This document shows positions 34,752 through 42,554 of a DNA stretch of 64,000 bases, piece by piece (the stretch's first letter is position 1; each line of letters starts with the position of its first letter). Position numbers and translations under genes: made by a program. The notes below the pieces were generated by a model, which was not told the origin of the DNA, made no database searches, and worked only from the letters and a program-made list of their open reading frames with translations. This stretch comes from Azospirillum sp. GTDB lineage: Bacteria > Pseudomonadota > Alphaproteobacteria > Azospirillales > Azospirillaceae. Where the stretch lies: assembly GCA_027486405.1 (NCBI GenBank), contig JAIXPD010000062.1, positions 62,001-126,000 of the forward strand, read 5' to 3'.

Positions 34752-35552
34752 ATGACGGCGGAACGGGTGATGGACAAGGCAGCCGGGCAGGCAATGGGGC
34801 AGGCAACCGCGACCGCGCGCGCGCGCGGCATCGACCGGGTGATCGCGTTGATGGAGCATCTGCACCGGTTGCGCGCACCCGCCCGCATCGCCGACATCGC
34901 GCGGGACACCGGCACGCCGCGTTCCACCGTGTATGAGCTGGTGAACACGCTGGTGGAGGCGCGCTGGCTGGAAACCCGGGACGAGGACGGGACGGTGTTT
35001 TTCGGCCCGGCCATGCATTATTACGGCAGCGACTACCTCAACAGCGTCGATCTGATCCGCAAGGCCCGGCGCGAGGTGAACCACCTGGCCGAGGTCATCG
35101 GCGAGACGGCGCAATTCTGCATGTTGGACGGGAACAAGTATCTGGTGGTGCTGAACGAGCCGGGGCGGCGGATGTTCCGCATCAGCTCCGACATCGGCAT
35201 CAAGGTGCCGATCCCCTGGACGGCGTCGGGCCGTCTGCTGGTCGACCACATGGGGCCGGACGAGATTCGCGCCTTCATCCCGGAAGAGGATTTCACCTTG
35301 CCCGACGGCCGCCGCATCGTGGAGGAGGAGTTCCTGCGCGACATGGCCGCCGCGCGCGAGGCGGGCTATGTCCGCACCACCGGGCTGGTGGACCGCTTCA
35401 CCACCTGCATGGCCGCCCCGGTGCGCGACACCCAGGGCCGATGCATCGCCACCATCTGCTTCGTCGTTCCCGCCGACACCGACGCCGACGAGCAAAACGC
35501 GATGATCGAGGCGCTGAAGGACAGCGCGGGCAAACTGTCGATGGCGCGCTGA
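34752..35552 (+). CDS. IclR-family transcriptional regulator
   Basis: A 266-residue regulator, probably controlling the divergent D-amino-acid genes and itself. I take ATG 34752 as the start. An ATG at 34665 would add 29 low-complexity residues, and one at 34770 is possible. The N-terminal winged helix-turn-helix includes RIADIARDTGTPRSTVYELV. The effector domain contains FCMLDGNKYLVVLNEPG, PIPWTASGRLLVDHM and GYVRTTGLVDRFTTCMAAPV, typical of IclR ligand domains. Likely effectors are substrates or intermediates of the adjacent pathway. Confidence 0.9.
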   Translation: MTAERVMDKAAGQAMGQATATARARGIDRVIALMEHLHRLRAPARIADIARDTGTPRSTVYELVNTLVEARWLETRDEDGTVFFGPAMHYYGSDYLNSVDLIRKARREVNHLAEVIGETAQFCMLDGNKYLVVLNEPGRRMFRISSDIGIKVPIPWTASGRLLVDHMGPDEIRAFIPEEDFTLPDGRRIVEEEFLRDMAAAREAGYVRTTGLVDRFTTCMAAPVRDTQGRCIATICFVVPADTDADEQNAMIEALKDSAGKLSMAR

Positions 35553-35591
35553 GGGGGTGAACGGTGAGGGGCGTGAAGGAGGCGGGTCCGT

Positions 35592-36089
35592 TTACCCGGC
35601 GGCGATCCGATGGCGGGCGCGGTCGCGGCGATCGATCACGGTTTCAATGCGTCCCTGAGCGGTCAAGGTGATTTCCGCCAGCAGCAGCCCGTCATCGGGT
35701 GGCGTGGCGCTGGCGCTGATCTGGGCGCTGGCGGCCAGGTTCTTTACGCTCGGCATTACGGGCGGTTGGTCTTTGACCGGAAACGAGAGATGCACAAAGC
35801 AGGACCCGGCAAGCCCTGACGGCAGCGCCAGATCCGGGCTGCCGTCGGTGCGCAGCAGAAAGCGGCCCTGCGCATCAAAGCCGCCACCGCTCGCAACGGT
35901 CAGTGTCTGTTCATCCTTTTTGTCCACCGCCAAACCATCCAGAACCCCCGCCGTGTAGAGCATGCGGTTTTGCAGCGCGTTCCAGGTCAGAAAGAACCGC
36001 TGCTCCAGCGCCATGTGCTCGGCGGTCAGGAGCATGCCGTTGCCGTAATCCAGGCAATAGGCGCTGTCGGAGGGAATGGCGTTGGGCAT
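35592..36089 (-). CDS. Hypothetical protein with tail/baseplate-like N-terminal motif
   Basis: A 165-residue protein from the ATG complementary to 36087-36089. Residues about 15-55 read YGNGMLLTAEHMALEQRFF and then NRMLYTAGVLDGLAV. This resembles the G-x-LLTAEDF...EQRY...NR-LHG-GVV-GL-V pattern I know from phage-tail and contractile-injection-associated proteins. The rest is a beta-rich segment with FDAQGRFLLR, ending in a basic stretch. No other tail or secretion genes are in the window, so this is an orphan and the assignment is tentative. It follows glmS on the same strand, across a tandem-repeat region. Confidence 0.65.
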   Translation of the reverse strand: MPNAIPSDSAYCLDYGNGMLLTAEHMALEQRFFLTWNALQNRMLYTAGVLDGLAVDKKDEQTLTVASGGGFDAQGRFLLRTDGSPDLALPSGLAGSCFVHLSFPVKDQPPVMPSVKNLAASAQISASATPPDDGLLLAEITLTAQGRIETVIDRRDRARHRIAAG

Positions 36090-36138
36090 GATGGGGGGCG
36101 CTTCCGCTGGTGTCGATTATGATGCCAAAGCTCACATC

Positions 36139-36213
36139 CCAATGATGTTTTGGCCAGTGATGTTTGGGCCAGTGATGTTTGGGCCAGTGATGTTTTGGCC
36201 AATGATGTTTGCC
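36139..36213. repeat. Five tandem 15-bp repeats downstream of glmS
   Basis: Units of CCAGTGATGTTTGGG type at 36139, 36154, 36169, 36184 and 36199, varying at three positions. On the minus strand one frame reads as five residues per unit of pattern x-N-I-T/I-G, with no stop within the array. That frame is not joined to the 36089 start because a TAA intervenes. The array begins five bases after the glmS stop. Confidence 0.9.
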
Positions 36214-36217
36214 ATCA

Positions 36218-38044
36218 TCACTCCACGGTGACGCTTTTGGCCAGATTGCGCGGCTGGTCCACGTCCGTGCCCTTCAGCACCGCCGTGTGATAGGCCAGCA
36301 ACTGCACCGGGATGGCGTAGAGCAGCGGGGCGACCAGCGGGTCGCAGGCGGGCAGTTCGACCGACCAGCGGACGCTGTCGCCCAGCTTGGCGATGCCGTT
36401 CTTGTCGGCCAGCAGCAGCACTTTGCCGGATCGGGCGCAGACCTCCTGCACGTTGGACACGACCTTTTCGAACAGGTGGTCGGACGGGACCAGCACGATC
36501 ACCGGCACGTGATCGTCGATCAGCGCGATGGGGCCGTGCTTCAACTCGCCCGCCGCGTAGCCTTCGGCGTGGATGTAGCTGATTTCCTTCAGCTTCAGCG
36601 CGCCCTCCAGCGCCAACGGGTACATCGCCCCCCGGCCCAGATAGAGCACGTCGCGCGAGGCCGCCAACTCCTGCGCCAGTTCCTTCAGACGCTCGTCATG
36701 GGCGAGCACGCTGGCGGCCAGCGCCGGAACCTCGCGCAGGGCGTGGGCGATGGCCTGCATGCGTTCCGGCGGGATGGCCCCACGGGCGCGCCCGACGGTC
36801 ACGGCCAGGCAGGCCAGCGTGGTCAATTGGGTGGTGAAGGCCTTGGTCGAGGCGACGCCGATCTCCGGCCCGGCCATGGTGTAGAGCACCGCGTCGGATT
36901 CGCGCGCGATGGTGCTTTCCGGGGAATTGACGATGGACAGGATCTTTTGGCCTTGCCGCTTGCAGTAACGCAGGGCCTCCAGCGTGTCCAAGGTTTCGCC
37001 CGATTGCGAAATGAAGATGGCGACGCCACCCTCCGGCAGCGGCGCTTCGCGGTAACGGAACTCCGACGCGATGTCGACCTCGACCGGGATGCGGGCCAGC
37101 GTTTCGAACCAGTATTTGGCGACGAACCCGGCGTAATAGGCCGTGCCGCAGGCGACGATGGTCAGCTTGGTGGCTTTGGCCACGTCAAAGGGAAAATCCG
37201 GCAGCGCGATGCAATCGTTCACAGGGTTGATGTAGGCGTTCAGCGTGTCGCCGATCACCTGGGGTTGTTCGTAGATTTCCTTCAGCATGTAATGGCGGTA
37301 GCCATCCTTGCCGATCAGCGCGCCCGACACCGCCGTGGTCTTCACCGGCCGGTGCACCACGGCGTCGGTGGCGTCGTGCACCACGGCGTCGCTGCGGCTG
37401 ACCACCACCCAATCGCCGTCTTCCAGATAGCAGATGCGGTTGGTCAGCGGGGCCAGCGCGAAGGCGTCGGAGGCCAGATACATTTCGCCATCGCCATAAC
37501 CGACGGCCAGCGGCGTGCCGTGGCGCGCGCCGATCATCAGCTCATGCTCGCCCGCGAAGATGACGACCAGGGAGAACGCTCCGGTGAAGCGCTTGAACGC
37601 CTTGGCCGACGCGTCCACCGGCGACAGCCCTTCGGCGTCCATGTAGTGGGTGATGAGCTGGGGGATGACTTCGGAATCGGTCACGCTTTCGAAGACGCAG
37701 CCGTGGCCGATCAACTCCTCCTTCAACTCACGGTAATTTTCGATGATGCCGTTGTGGACGACGGCGACGCGCGGGGTGGCGTGCGGGTGGGCGTTGGTTT
37801 CGGTCGGCCCGCCATGGGTGGCCCAACGGGTGTGGCCGATGCCGACGGTCCCGGTCAACGGCGCGTCGCGCAGGCGGGCGTCCAGATTCAGCAGCTTGCC
37901 TTCGGCGCGGCGGCGTTCGATGCGGTCGCCGACCAGCGTGGCGACACCGGCGCTGTCATAGCCGCGATACTCCAGACGGCGCAGGCCGTCCACCAGCCGG
38001 GGGGTGGCGTCGTGGATCCCGTTGATGCCGATGATGCCGCACAT
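36218..38044 (-). CDS. glmS: Glucosamine-fructose-6-phosphate aminotransferase (isomerising)
   Basis: Makes glucosamine 6-phosphate from fructose 6-phosphate and glutamine, the first step to UDP-GlcNAc. It has 608 residues, the standard length. The N-terminal nucleophile Cys2 lies in MCGIIGINGIHD, followed by YRGYDSAG and the TRWATHGGPTETNAHP glutaminase motif. Two SIS domains follow (SQSGETLDTLEALR and GRGAMYPLALEGALKLKEI), then the C-terminal KSVTVE. It lies 61 bases downstream of glmU on the same strand, so the two consecutive UDP-GlcNAc enzymes are probably one operon. Confidence 0.98.
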   Translation of the reverse strand: MCGIIGINGIHDATPRLVDGLRRLEYRGYDSAGVATLVGDRIERRRAEGKLLNLDARLRDAPLTGTVGIGHTRWATHGGPTETNAHPHATPRVAVVHNGIIENYRELKEELIGHGCVFESVTDSEVIPQLITHYMDAEGLSPVDASAKAFKRFTGAFSLVVIFAGEHELMIGARHGTPLAVGYGDGEMYLASDAFALAPLTNRICYLEDGDWVVVSRSDAVVHDATDAVVHRPVKTTAVSGALIGKDGYRHYMLKEIYEQPQVIGDTLNAYINPVNDCIALPDFPFDVAKATKLTIVACGTAYYAGFVAKYWFETLARIPVEVDIASEFRYREAPLPEGGVAIFISQSGETLDTLEALRYCKRQGQKILSIVNSPESTIARESDAVLYTMAGPEIGVASTKAFTTQLTTLACLAVTVGRARGAIPPERMQAIAHALREVPALAASVLAHDERLKELAQELAASRDVLYLGRGAMYPLALEGALKLKEISYIHAEGYAAGELKHGPIALIDDHVPVIVLVPSDHLFEKVVSNVQEVCARSGKVLLLADKNGIAKLGDSVRWSVELPACDPLVAPLLYAIPVQLLAYHTAVLKGTDVDQPRNLAKSVTVE

Positions 38045-38105
38045 GGGATGTCTCCTGAATCAAAGGTCGTTTGGGGCTTGGGGGATACCGGAAACGGGCG
38101 CGCGG

Positions 38106-39458
38106 TTACGCCTTCGCCGCCTTTTCCGCCCGCTTGCGCTCGCGGAAGCGCTTGGCCCAGCCCGCGTAGGATTTTTGGGCAGCGCGGGAGACGACCAGGG
38201 CGTCGCCCTCCACGGCCGAGGTCACGACACTGCCCGCGCCGACGATGGCCCCGTCGCCGATCGCCACCGGGGCAACCAGGGCGCTGTTGGAGCCGATGAA
38301 GGCCCCGGCCCCGATGTCGGTGTGGTACTTGCCGAAACCGTCATAGTTGCAGGTGATCGTTCCCGCCCCGATGTTGGCCTTCGCCCCAACGCGGGCGTCG
38401 CCGATGTAGCTCAAATGGTTGACCTTGGCCCCAGCCTCGACCGTCGCGTTCTTGATCTCCACGAAATTGCCGATGTGGGCGTCGGCACCGATGGCCGCAC
38501 CGGGGCGCAGGCGGGCGTAGGGGCCGATCACCGCGCCGCGTTCGACACGGGTCTGTTCCAGATGGCAGAAGGGTTTGATCTCCACCCCATCCTCCACCAC
38601 CACGCCCGGCCCGAACACGACATGCGCGCCGACCACCACGTCGCGGCCCAGCCGGGTGTCGTGGCTGAACAGGGTGCTGTCGGGGTCGCACAGGGTCGCC
38701 CCATTGTCCATCGCCGCCTTGCGCAGACGGCGTTGCATCAGCCGTTCCACCTCCGCCAGCTCGGCGCGGGAGTTGACGCCGACCACCTCGGCGGGGGCTG
38801 CCTCCACCACGGCGCAGGACATGCCGGACACCCGCGCGATCTGCACGACGTCGGTCAGGTAAAACTCGTTCTTGGCGTTGCTGTTGCCGACGCGCCCGAT
38901 CAGATCGAACATCCGGGCACCGTCAAAGGCCATCAGCCCGGCGTTGCACAGCGTCACCGCGCGCTCCTCCGCGCTGGCGTCGAGATGCTCGACGATCTTT
39001 TCCAGCCCCCCGCGCGCGTTCAGGATCAGGCGGCCATAGGCACCGGGATCGTCCGGGCGCATGCCCAGAACCACCACCGCCGGGTCGTTGGCCTGCCGAC
39101 GGGCGGCCACCATGGCGCGCAGCGTGTCGGGCGTGACCAACGGCGTGTCGCCATACAGCACCACCACGTCGCCGGTGAAGCCTTCCAACAGGCCGAAGGC
39201 GGCGCGCACGGCGTCGGCGGTCCCGCGCTGCTCCTGCTGCACGGCGGTGGGGTAGGGGGCGACGGCGGCGGCCACGCTGTCCATCCCCGGCCCGACGACG
39301 ACGACGACGTGATCGGGATCCAGCGCCTTTACCGCGGCCAGCACATGCCCGACCATCGGCCGCCCGGCCACGCGGTGCAAAACCTTTGGCAAATCGGACT
39401 TCATGCGGGTTCCCTTGCCAGCGGCGAGGATCACGCAAGCGAGCGGACGATGGGCCAT
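38106..39458 (-). CDS. glmU: Bifunctional UDP-N-acetylglucosamine pyrophosphorylase/glucosamine-1-phosphate acetyltransferase
   Basis: Acetylates glucosamine 1-phosphate and couples it to UTP. It has 450 residues from ATG 39458 (AGGAAG eight bases upstream). The open frame to 39560 is not conserved. The N-terminal uridylyltransferase motif is ILAAGKGTRMKSDLPKVLH. The C-terminal half is a left-handed beta-helix of hexapeptide repeats (IGAYARLRPGA-like, GDARVGAKANIGAGTITCNYD, GAFIGSNSALVAPV). The extreme C-terminus is Lys/Arg/Ala-rich. Confidence 0.97.
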   Translation of the reverse strand: MAHRPLACVILAAGKGTRMKSDLPKVLHRVAGRPMVGHVLAAVKALDPDHVVVVVGPGMDSVAAAVAPYPTAVQQEQRGTADAVRAAFGLLEGFTGDVVVLYGDTPLVTPDTLRAMVAARRQANDPAVVVLGMRPDDPGAYGRLILNARGGLEKIVEHLDASAEERAVTLCNAGLMAFDGARMFDLIGRVGNSNAKNEFYLTDVVQIARVSGMSCAVVEAAPAEVVGVNSRAELAEVERLMQRRLRKAAMDNGATLCDPDSTLFSHDTRLGRDVVVGAHVVFGPGVVVEDGVEIKPFCHLEQTRVERGAVIGPYARLRPGAAIGADAHIGNFVEIKNATVEAGAKVNHLSYIGDARVGAKANIGAGTITCNYDGFGKYHTDIGAGAFIGSNSALVAPVAIGDGAIVGAGSVVTSAVEGDALVVSRAAQKSYAGWAKRFRERKRAEKAAKA

Positions 39459-39569
39459 GGGGATCTTCCTGATGGTGCCGTGTGTTGGGTGGGGCGGGCG
39501 ATGACGCGGTGCGGAACCCGCCATGGCCTTCATGTGCCACAGCCGATGCGGTCGGCCCAAGTCAACTTT

Positions 39570-39586
39570 TATGACAGCCTGTCATA
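39570..39586. promoter_or_regulatory. 7-3-7 inverted repeat between glmU and gph
   Basis: TATGACA-GCC-TGTCATA is a perfect dyad of seven bases per arm in the 274-base divergent region. A TTGACT hexamer on the minus strand (39559-39564) is adjacent, toward glmU. The dyad could be an operator for glmU or gph. Which one is not clear from sequence. Confidence 0.4.
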
Positions 39587-39732
39587 GACTGTGGTTTTTC
39601 TCCGTGACCCGTCCCGCCGGATCGGGCGGATGGTGGGATGGACCCGTGCCGACAGCGCATGGTTGGGCGCGCGAAAGCTGTGATAGGACGGGTACGTTGA
39701 CGTGGATTCCCTCATCCCAGCTGGGGCTTGCG

Positions 39733-40416
39733 ATGCCGTTTCCCTTTTCCGCTCTGGTTTTCGACCTTGATGGCACCTTGATCGACAGCGCGCCCGACAT
39801 GACGCGCGTGCTGAACCGGACCTTGGCCGCGTTTGATCGATCGGCGCTGACCGAGGCGCAGGTGCGCACCATGATCGGCGATGGTTCCGCCATGCTGGTT
39901 CGTCAGGCTTTCGCCGCCACCGGCGACGCGCTGGACGACGCGACGGTGCAGCCGGTGCTGCGCCATTACCTCGACCGCTATTTCGAGGATGAGGAGGCTT
40001 CGGCCCTCTATCCCGGCGTCACCGACACGCTGACGGCGCTGGCCGAACGCGGCGTGCGCCTGGGGCTGTGCACCAACAAGCCGGAGCGGATCAGCCGCAA
40101 GCTGCTGGACGCGCTGGGTTTGGCCCATCTGTTCGTGGCGGTGGCCGGAGGCGACACGCTGCCGGTGAAAAAACCCGACGGACGGCATCTGGGCTGGGTG
40201 CTGGAGCGGTTGGGCCGCGACGGGCAGGCCCCGGCGCGGGCGGCGATGATCGGCGACAACGGCAACGATGTGAAGGCGGCGCGCGCCGTCGGCGTGCCGG
40301 TGGTGGCGATGAGCTATGGCTACCCCCGCATGCCGGTGGAGGAGTTGGGGGCGGACGTGATCCTGGACCATTTCGCCGATCTGCCCGCCGCGCTGGAGCG
40401 TCTGGCGCTGGGTTGA
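39733..40416 (+). CDS. gph: Phosphoglycolate phosphatase (HAD family)
   Basis: Hydrolyses 2-phosphoglycolate to glycolate. It has 227 residues from ATG 39733. The upstream open frame contains no conserved sequence. The HAD nucleophile motif is VFDLDGTLIDS, motif II is LGLCTNKP, and motifs III/IV are PVKKPDGRH and MIGDNGNDVKAARAVG. The last reads DNGND where homologues usually have DSxND. Other HAD phosphatases of the same subfamily are possible, but length and motif spacing fit Gph. Confidence 0.88.
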   Translation: MPFPFSALVFDLDGTLIDSAPDMTRVLNRTLAAFDRSALTEAQVRTMIGDGSAMLVRQAFAATGDALDDATVQPVLRHYLDRYFEDEEASALYPGVTDTLTALAERGVRLGLCTNKPERISRKLLDALGLAHLFVAVAGGDTLPVKKPDGRHLGWVLERLGRDGQAPARAAMIGDNGNDVKAARAVGVPVVAMSYGYPRMPVEELGADVILDHFADLPAALERLALG

Positions 40417-40620
40417 TCGCGTTTTGCGCGTGACGATCCCATTGATGCCGCTCGCAACGAGTGACAGTGGCCGCATTGATGATGTGGTTACTGCGGCGTT
40501 ATCCCTTTGGCCTGTGTGGCTATCCCTTCGGTGAGCGGACCTGTGCATCAGCATGCGATAATATTCTGATGTGAGCGACGGCACGCGCGCCGCCGCTCCT
40601 CGGAATCGGGAGTGCTGGCC

Positions 40621-40812
40621 ATGACGACACGGATGGCGCGCATTGTGCGGATGGGTAAGTTGGGCGGTTACGCGGTGTTGCTCGGCGGGGCCATGCAGGA
40701 AATCGACGGTCGCATGCTGTGGCCGTCGATGGAGGCGGTTCGGGAGAGGCTGGCCCGCCACAGCATGACCGTGGCCAGTTGGGTGATCGACACCGGCACC
40801 GTCACCGGGTGA
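40621..40812 (+). CDS. Small hypothetical protein
   Basis: A 63-residue basic ORF beginning at ATG 40621 with GGGAG ten bases upstream. A GATAAT hexamer (40557-40562) could be the -10 box. Composition is ordinary, with no cysteine and no membrane helix. The sequence includes KLGGYAVLLGGAMQEIDG. No family is recognised. It ends nine bases from the convergent DUF3108 stop. Coding is plausible from the ribosome-binding site but is not proven. Confidence 0.45.
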   Translation: MTTRMARIVRMGKLGGYAVLLGGAMQEIDGRMLWPSMEAVRERLARHSMTVASWVIDTGTVTG

Positions 40813-40821
40813 ACCGCGTTC

Positions 40822-41742
40822 TTATGGAATGGCGCGGGGCGGGTCGCCGTCGCGCGCCAATCCGATCAGGTGGATGACGACCGCCCCAAAGGCGCTGTCG
40901 CTCTCCATCCGCACCGGCAACGGTGGCGTGCCGGGCGGCACCGGGGCCAGCCACAGATCGGTCGGCGGCCCGGCGGGGCGTGGCGCGGTGTCGTCCTCCC
41001 GTCGCCAAAAGGTGGTCAGGCTGGACGCGGATTTGGCCTGTCCGGCGATGGGGATGACCGACATGCGGCATTCCTGTGCAGGCCCGGAAAAAATCGAGTA
41101 GCGCGACGCGGCCAGGGTCGGAACGCCACCCTGGTCAAAACGCAGGTCGTAGCGCCGCCGCCCGTCGAACACGGGAACGACGCGGGCGCAGCCCTCCCCA
41201 CGGCCAACCGCCAGCAGGGCCAGCAGCCCGGCGCTGAGCGGGTCATAGCTGGACCGTTGCAGCTCCGGCGGGACGGGCGCGCGGTCATCCTCCTCCGGCG
41301 GGGGCTGAACGGTGGTGGTCAGGGTCCCATCGACCGCGTAACTCAACGACACGCTGCGCGGCTTGTCGCGGAAGACGCTGCGCTGGTGGTGAAGGCGCGG
41401 TTGTGGAACACCGGACTGCACCACCCCTTCGCTGTGGGTTTCCGTTTTCCACGGCAGCAGCTTGCCGAGAAACCCGCCATTTTCGGCGGTGAGGTCGATG
41501 CGGTAGCCGCGCTCGTTGAGATCGAGGCGGATCGTCGCCTCCAGCACGGCGATGCCCCCGACATGAACGCGGTACCGCGCCGTCACCGGTGCCGCCGCCA
41601 CCGCGTCCGGCGGGATCGTCATCCCCAGCAGCAGCGCGGGCAGGGCGACCAACCGCCACCGCCGCCAGAATGGCCGCCAGAACGACCGGGCCGGTGGTGG
41701 CGCGACCAGAGCGTTGGAGCGGACGGAAAAAACTTTTTGCAC
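40822..41742 (-). CDS. DUF3108 domain periplasmic protein
   Basis: A 306-residue protein. I choose GTG at 41742 because AGGAG lies nine bases upstream. The open frame to 41796 lacks a site. A basic N-terminus and one hydrophobic helix (LVALPALLLGMTI) are followed by AVAAAP, so it is probably exported. The beta-rich body starts TARYRVHVGGIAVLEATI and contains YRIDLTAENGGFLGKLLPWK, both typical of DUF3108, a family with lipid-binding-like beta structure and no agreed function. It converges on the small ORF and is divergent from the tRNA gene. Confidence 0.82.
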   Translation of the reverse strand: MQKVFSVRSNALVAPPPARSFWRPFWRRWRLVALPALLLGMTIPPDAVAAAPVTARYRVHVGGIAVLEATIRLDLNERGYRIDLTAENGGFLGKLLPWKTETHSEGVVQSGVPQPRLHHQRSVFRDKPRSVSLSYAVDGTLTTTVQPPPEEDDRAPVPPELQRSSYDPLSAGLLALLAVGRGEGCARVVPVFDGRRRYDLRFDQGGVPTLAASRYSIFSGPAQECRMSVIPIAGQAKSASSLTTFWRREDDTAPRPAGPPTDLWLAPVPPGTPPLPVRMESDSAFGAVVIHLIGLARDGDPPRAIP

Positions 41743-41881
41743 AGAGTGAATCTCCTGCTTGACACCTGTCGGGGAAGGTCCTAAAAACCCGCCCACCGCA
41801 GCGGCGGTCGCCGACGAAAACCGGCGGACGGCGCTCCCGCCAGAGGGAAGTCTGGACCGAGCGACAGAGAATTCTGGGATC

Positions 41882-41956
41882 GGGCGTGTAGCTCAGCGGG
41901 AGAGCATTCGCTTCACACGCGAAGGGTCACAGGTTCAATCCCTGTCACGCCCACCA
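41882..41956 (+). tRNA. tRNA-Val, anticodon CAC
   Basis: Full cloverleaf. The acceptor stem is GGGCGTG/CACGCCC with discriminator A and encoded CCA. The D arm is GCTCAGCGGGAGAGC, the anticodon stem TTCGC/GCGAA with loop TTCACAC, and the T arm contains GGTTCAATCC. The anticodon CAC reads valine GUG codons, abundant in this GC-rich genome. A strong terminator follows three bases after CCA. Confidence 0.97.
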
Positions 41957-41958
41957 TT

Positions 41959-41993
41959 AAAAAGGCTTCGGAAGACATTCCGAAGCCTTTTTT
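41959..41993 (+). terminator. Intrinsic terminator of tRNA-Val
   Basis: Fifteen-pair stem AAAAAGGCTTCGGAA/TTCCGAAGCCTTTTT with loop GACA and a run of six T at the end. Confidence 0.93.
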
Positions 41994-42223
41994 CTTGGCC
42001 AAAAACCATAAAACTCCTGTGGTGAAAGCGCCGGTGGTGCCCAATGATTCGGCGATCATCGGCGTTGAAAAGCTGGGATTGGGCGAATCATCGAACGGCC
42101 GCTGGCGCTGAACGCGTGGTGTGACCAAGAAATCCGGCGGGGAATTGACGCAGATCAGTCCGCTGCCTTGCGGCGATCCTCTAGGGTTGGCGTATCTTTT
42201 CCCATCGATCAGGATTGTGTTTC

Positions 42224-42388
42224 ATGGAAGATGCGCGCGTTTCCCTGATGGCTCTTGGCGCTCTCGTCGTGGCGCTGGCGATCATCGTCGGTTCGGTGGT
42301 CCTGGCCCCGTCCGTTCTGGTTCTGCTGGCGACGCTGGGGGCCTGGGCCAACCTGACCTATCTGATCGCCGTCACCCTGATGCGGTGA
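42224..42388 (+). CDS. Small membrane protein, 54 residues
   Basis: ATG 42224 is preceded by AGGA at nine bases. The translation begins MEDARVSLMALGALVVALA and continues with SVVLAPSVLVLLATLGAW, then ends in LIAVTLMR. This predicts two hydrophobic helices with a short polar N-terminus. Codon use is GC3-rich like the neighbours. There is no family match that I recognise. It lies between the tRNA-Val terminator and panC, so it probably has its own promoter. Nothing else is visible in 41994-42223. Confidence 0.55.
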   Translation: MEDARVSLMALGALVVALAIIVGSVVLAPSVLVLLATLGAWANLTYLIAVTLMR

Positions 42389-42554
42389 CGCCGCGCCGCG
42401 CCGGGGAGGGGGCGTTCGCCCCGTTCCCGGCGGCGACCGGATGGGCTGGCGATCGCGGGGAGGGCGGATCTTGCGCTGCACAAACGTGGCGCTGGACAGG
42501 ACCGGCCCGGCGGTTTATCCAGCGCCAGTTTTGATGCGCGCGAGGGATGACGCC

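Noticed and set aside
37900..38105. glmS-type riboswitch or ribozyme
   Set aside because: The 61-base glmU-glmS gap is too short for the ribozyme, which is confined mainly to Gram-positive bacteria. No conserved element is seen.
41882..41956. tRNA-Val as an integration site of a genomic island
   Set aside because: No integrase, no duplicated tRNA end and no composition change nearby. The flanking genes are ordinary chromosomal ones.
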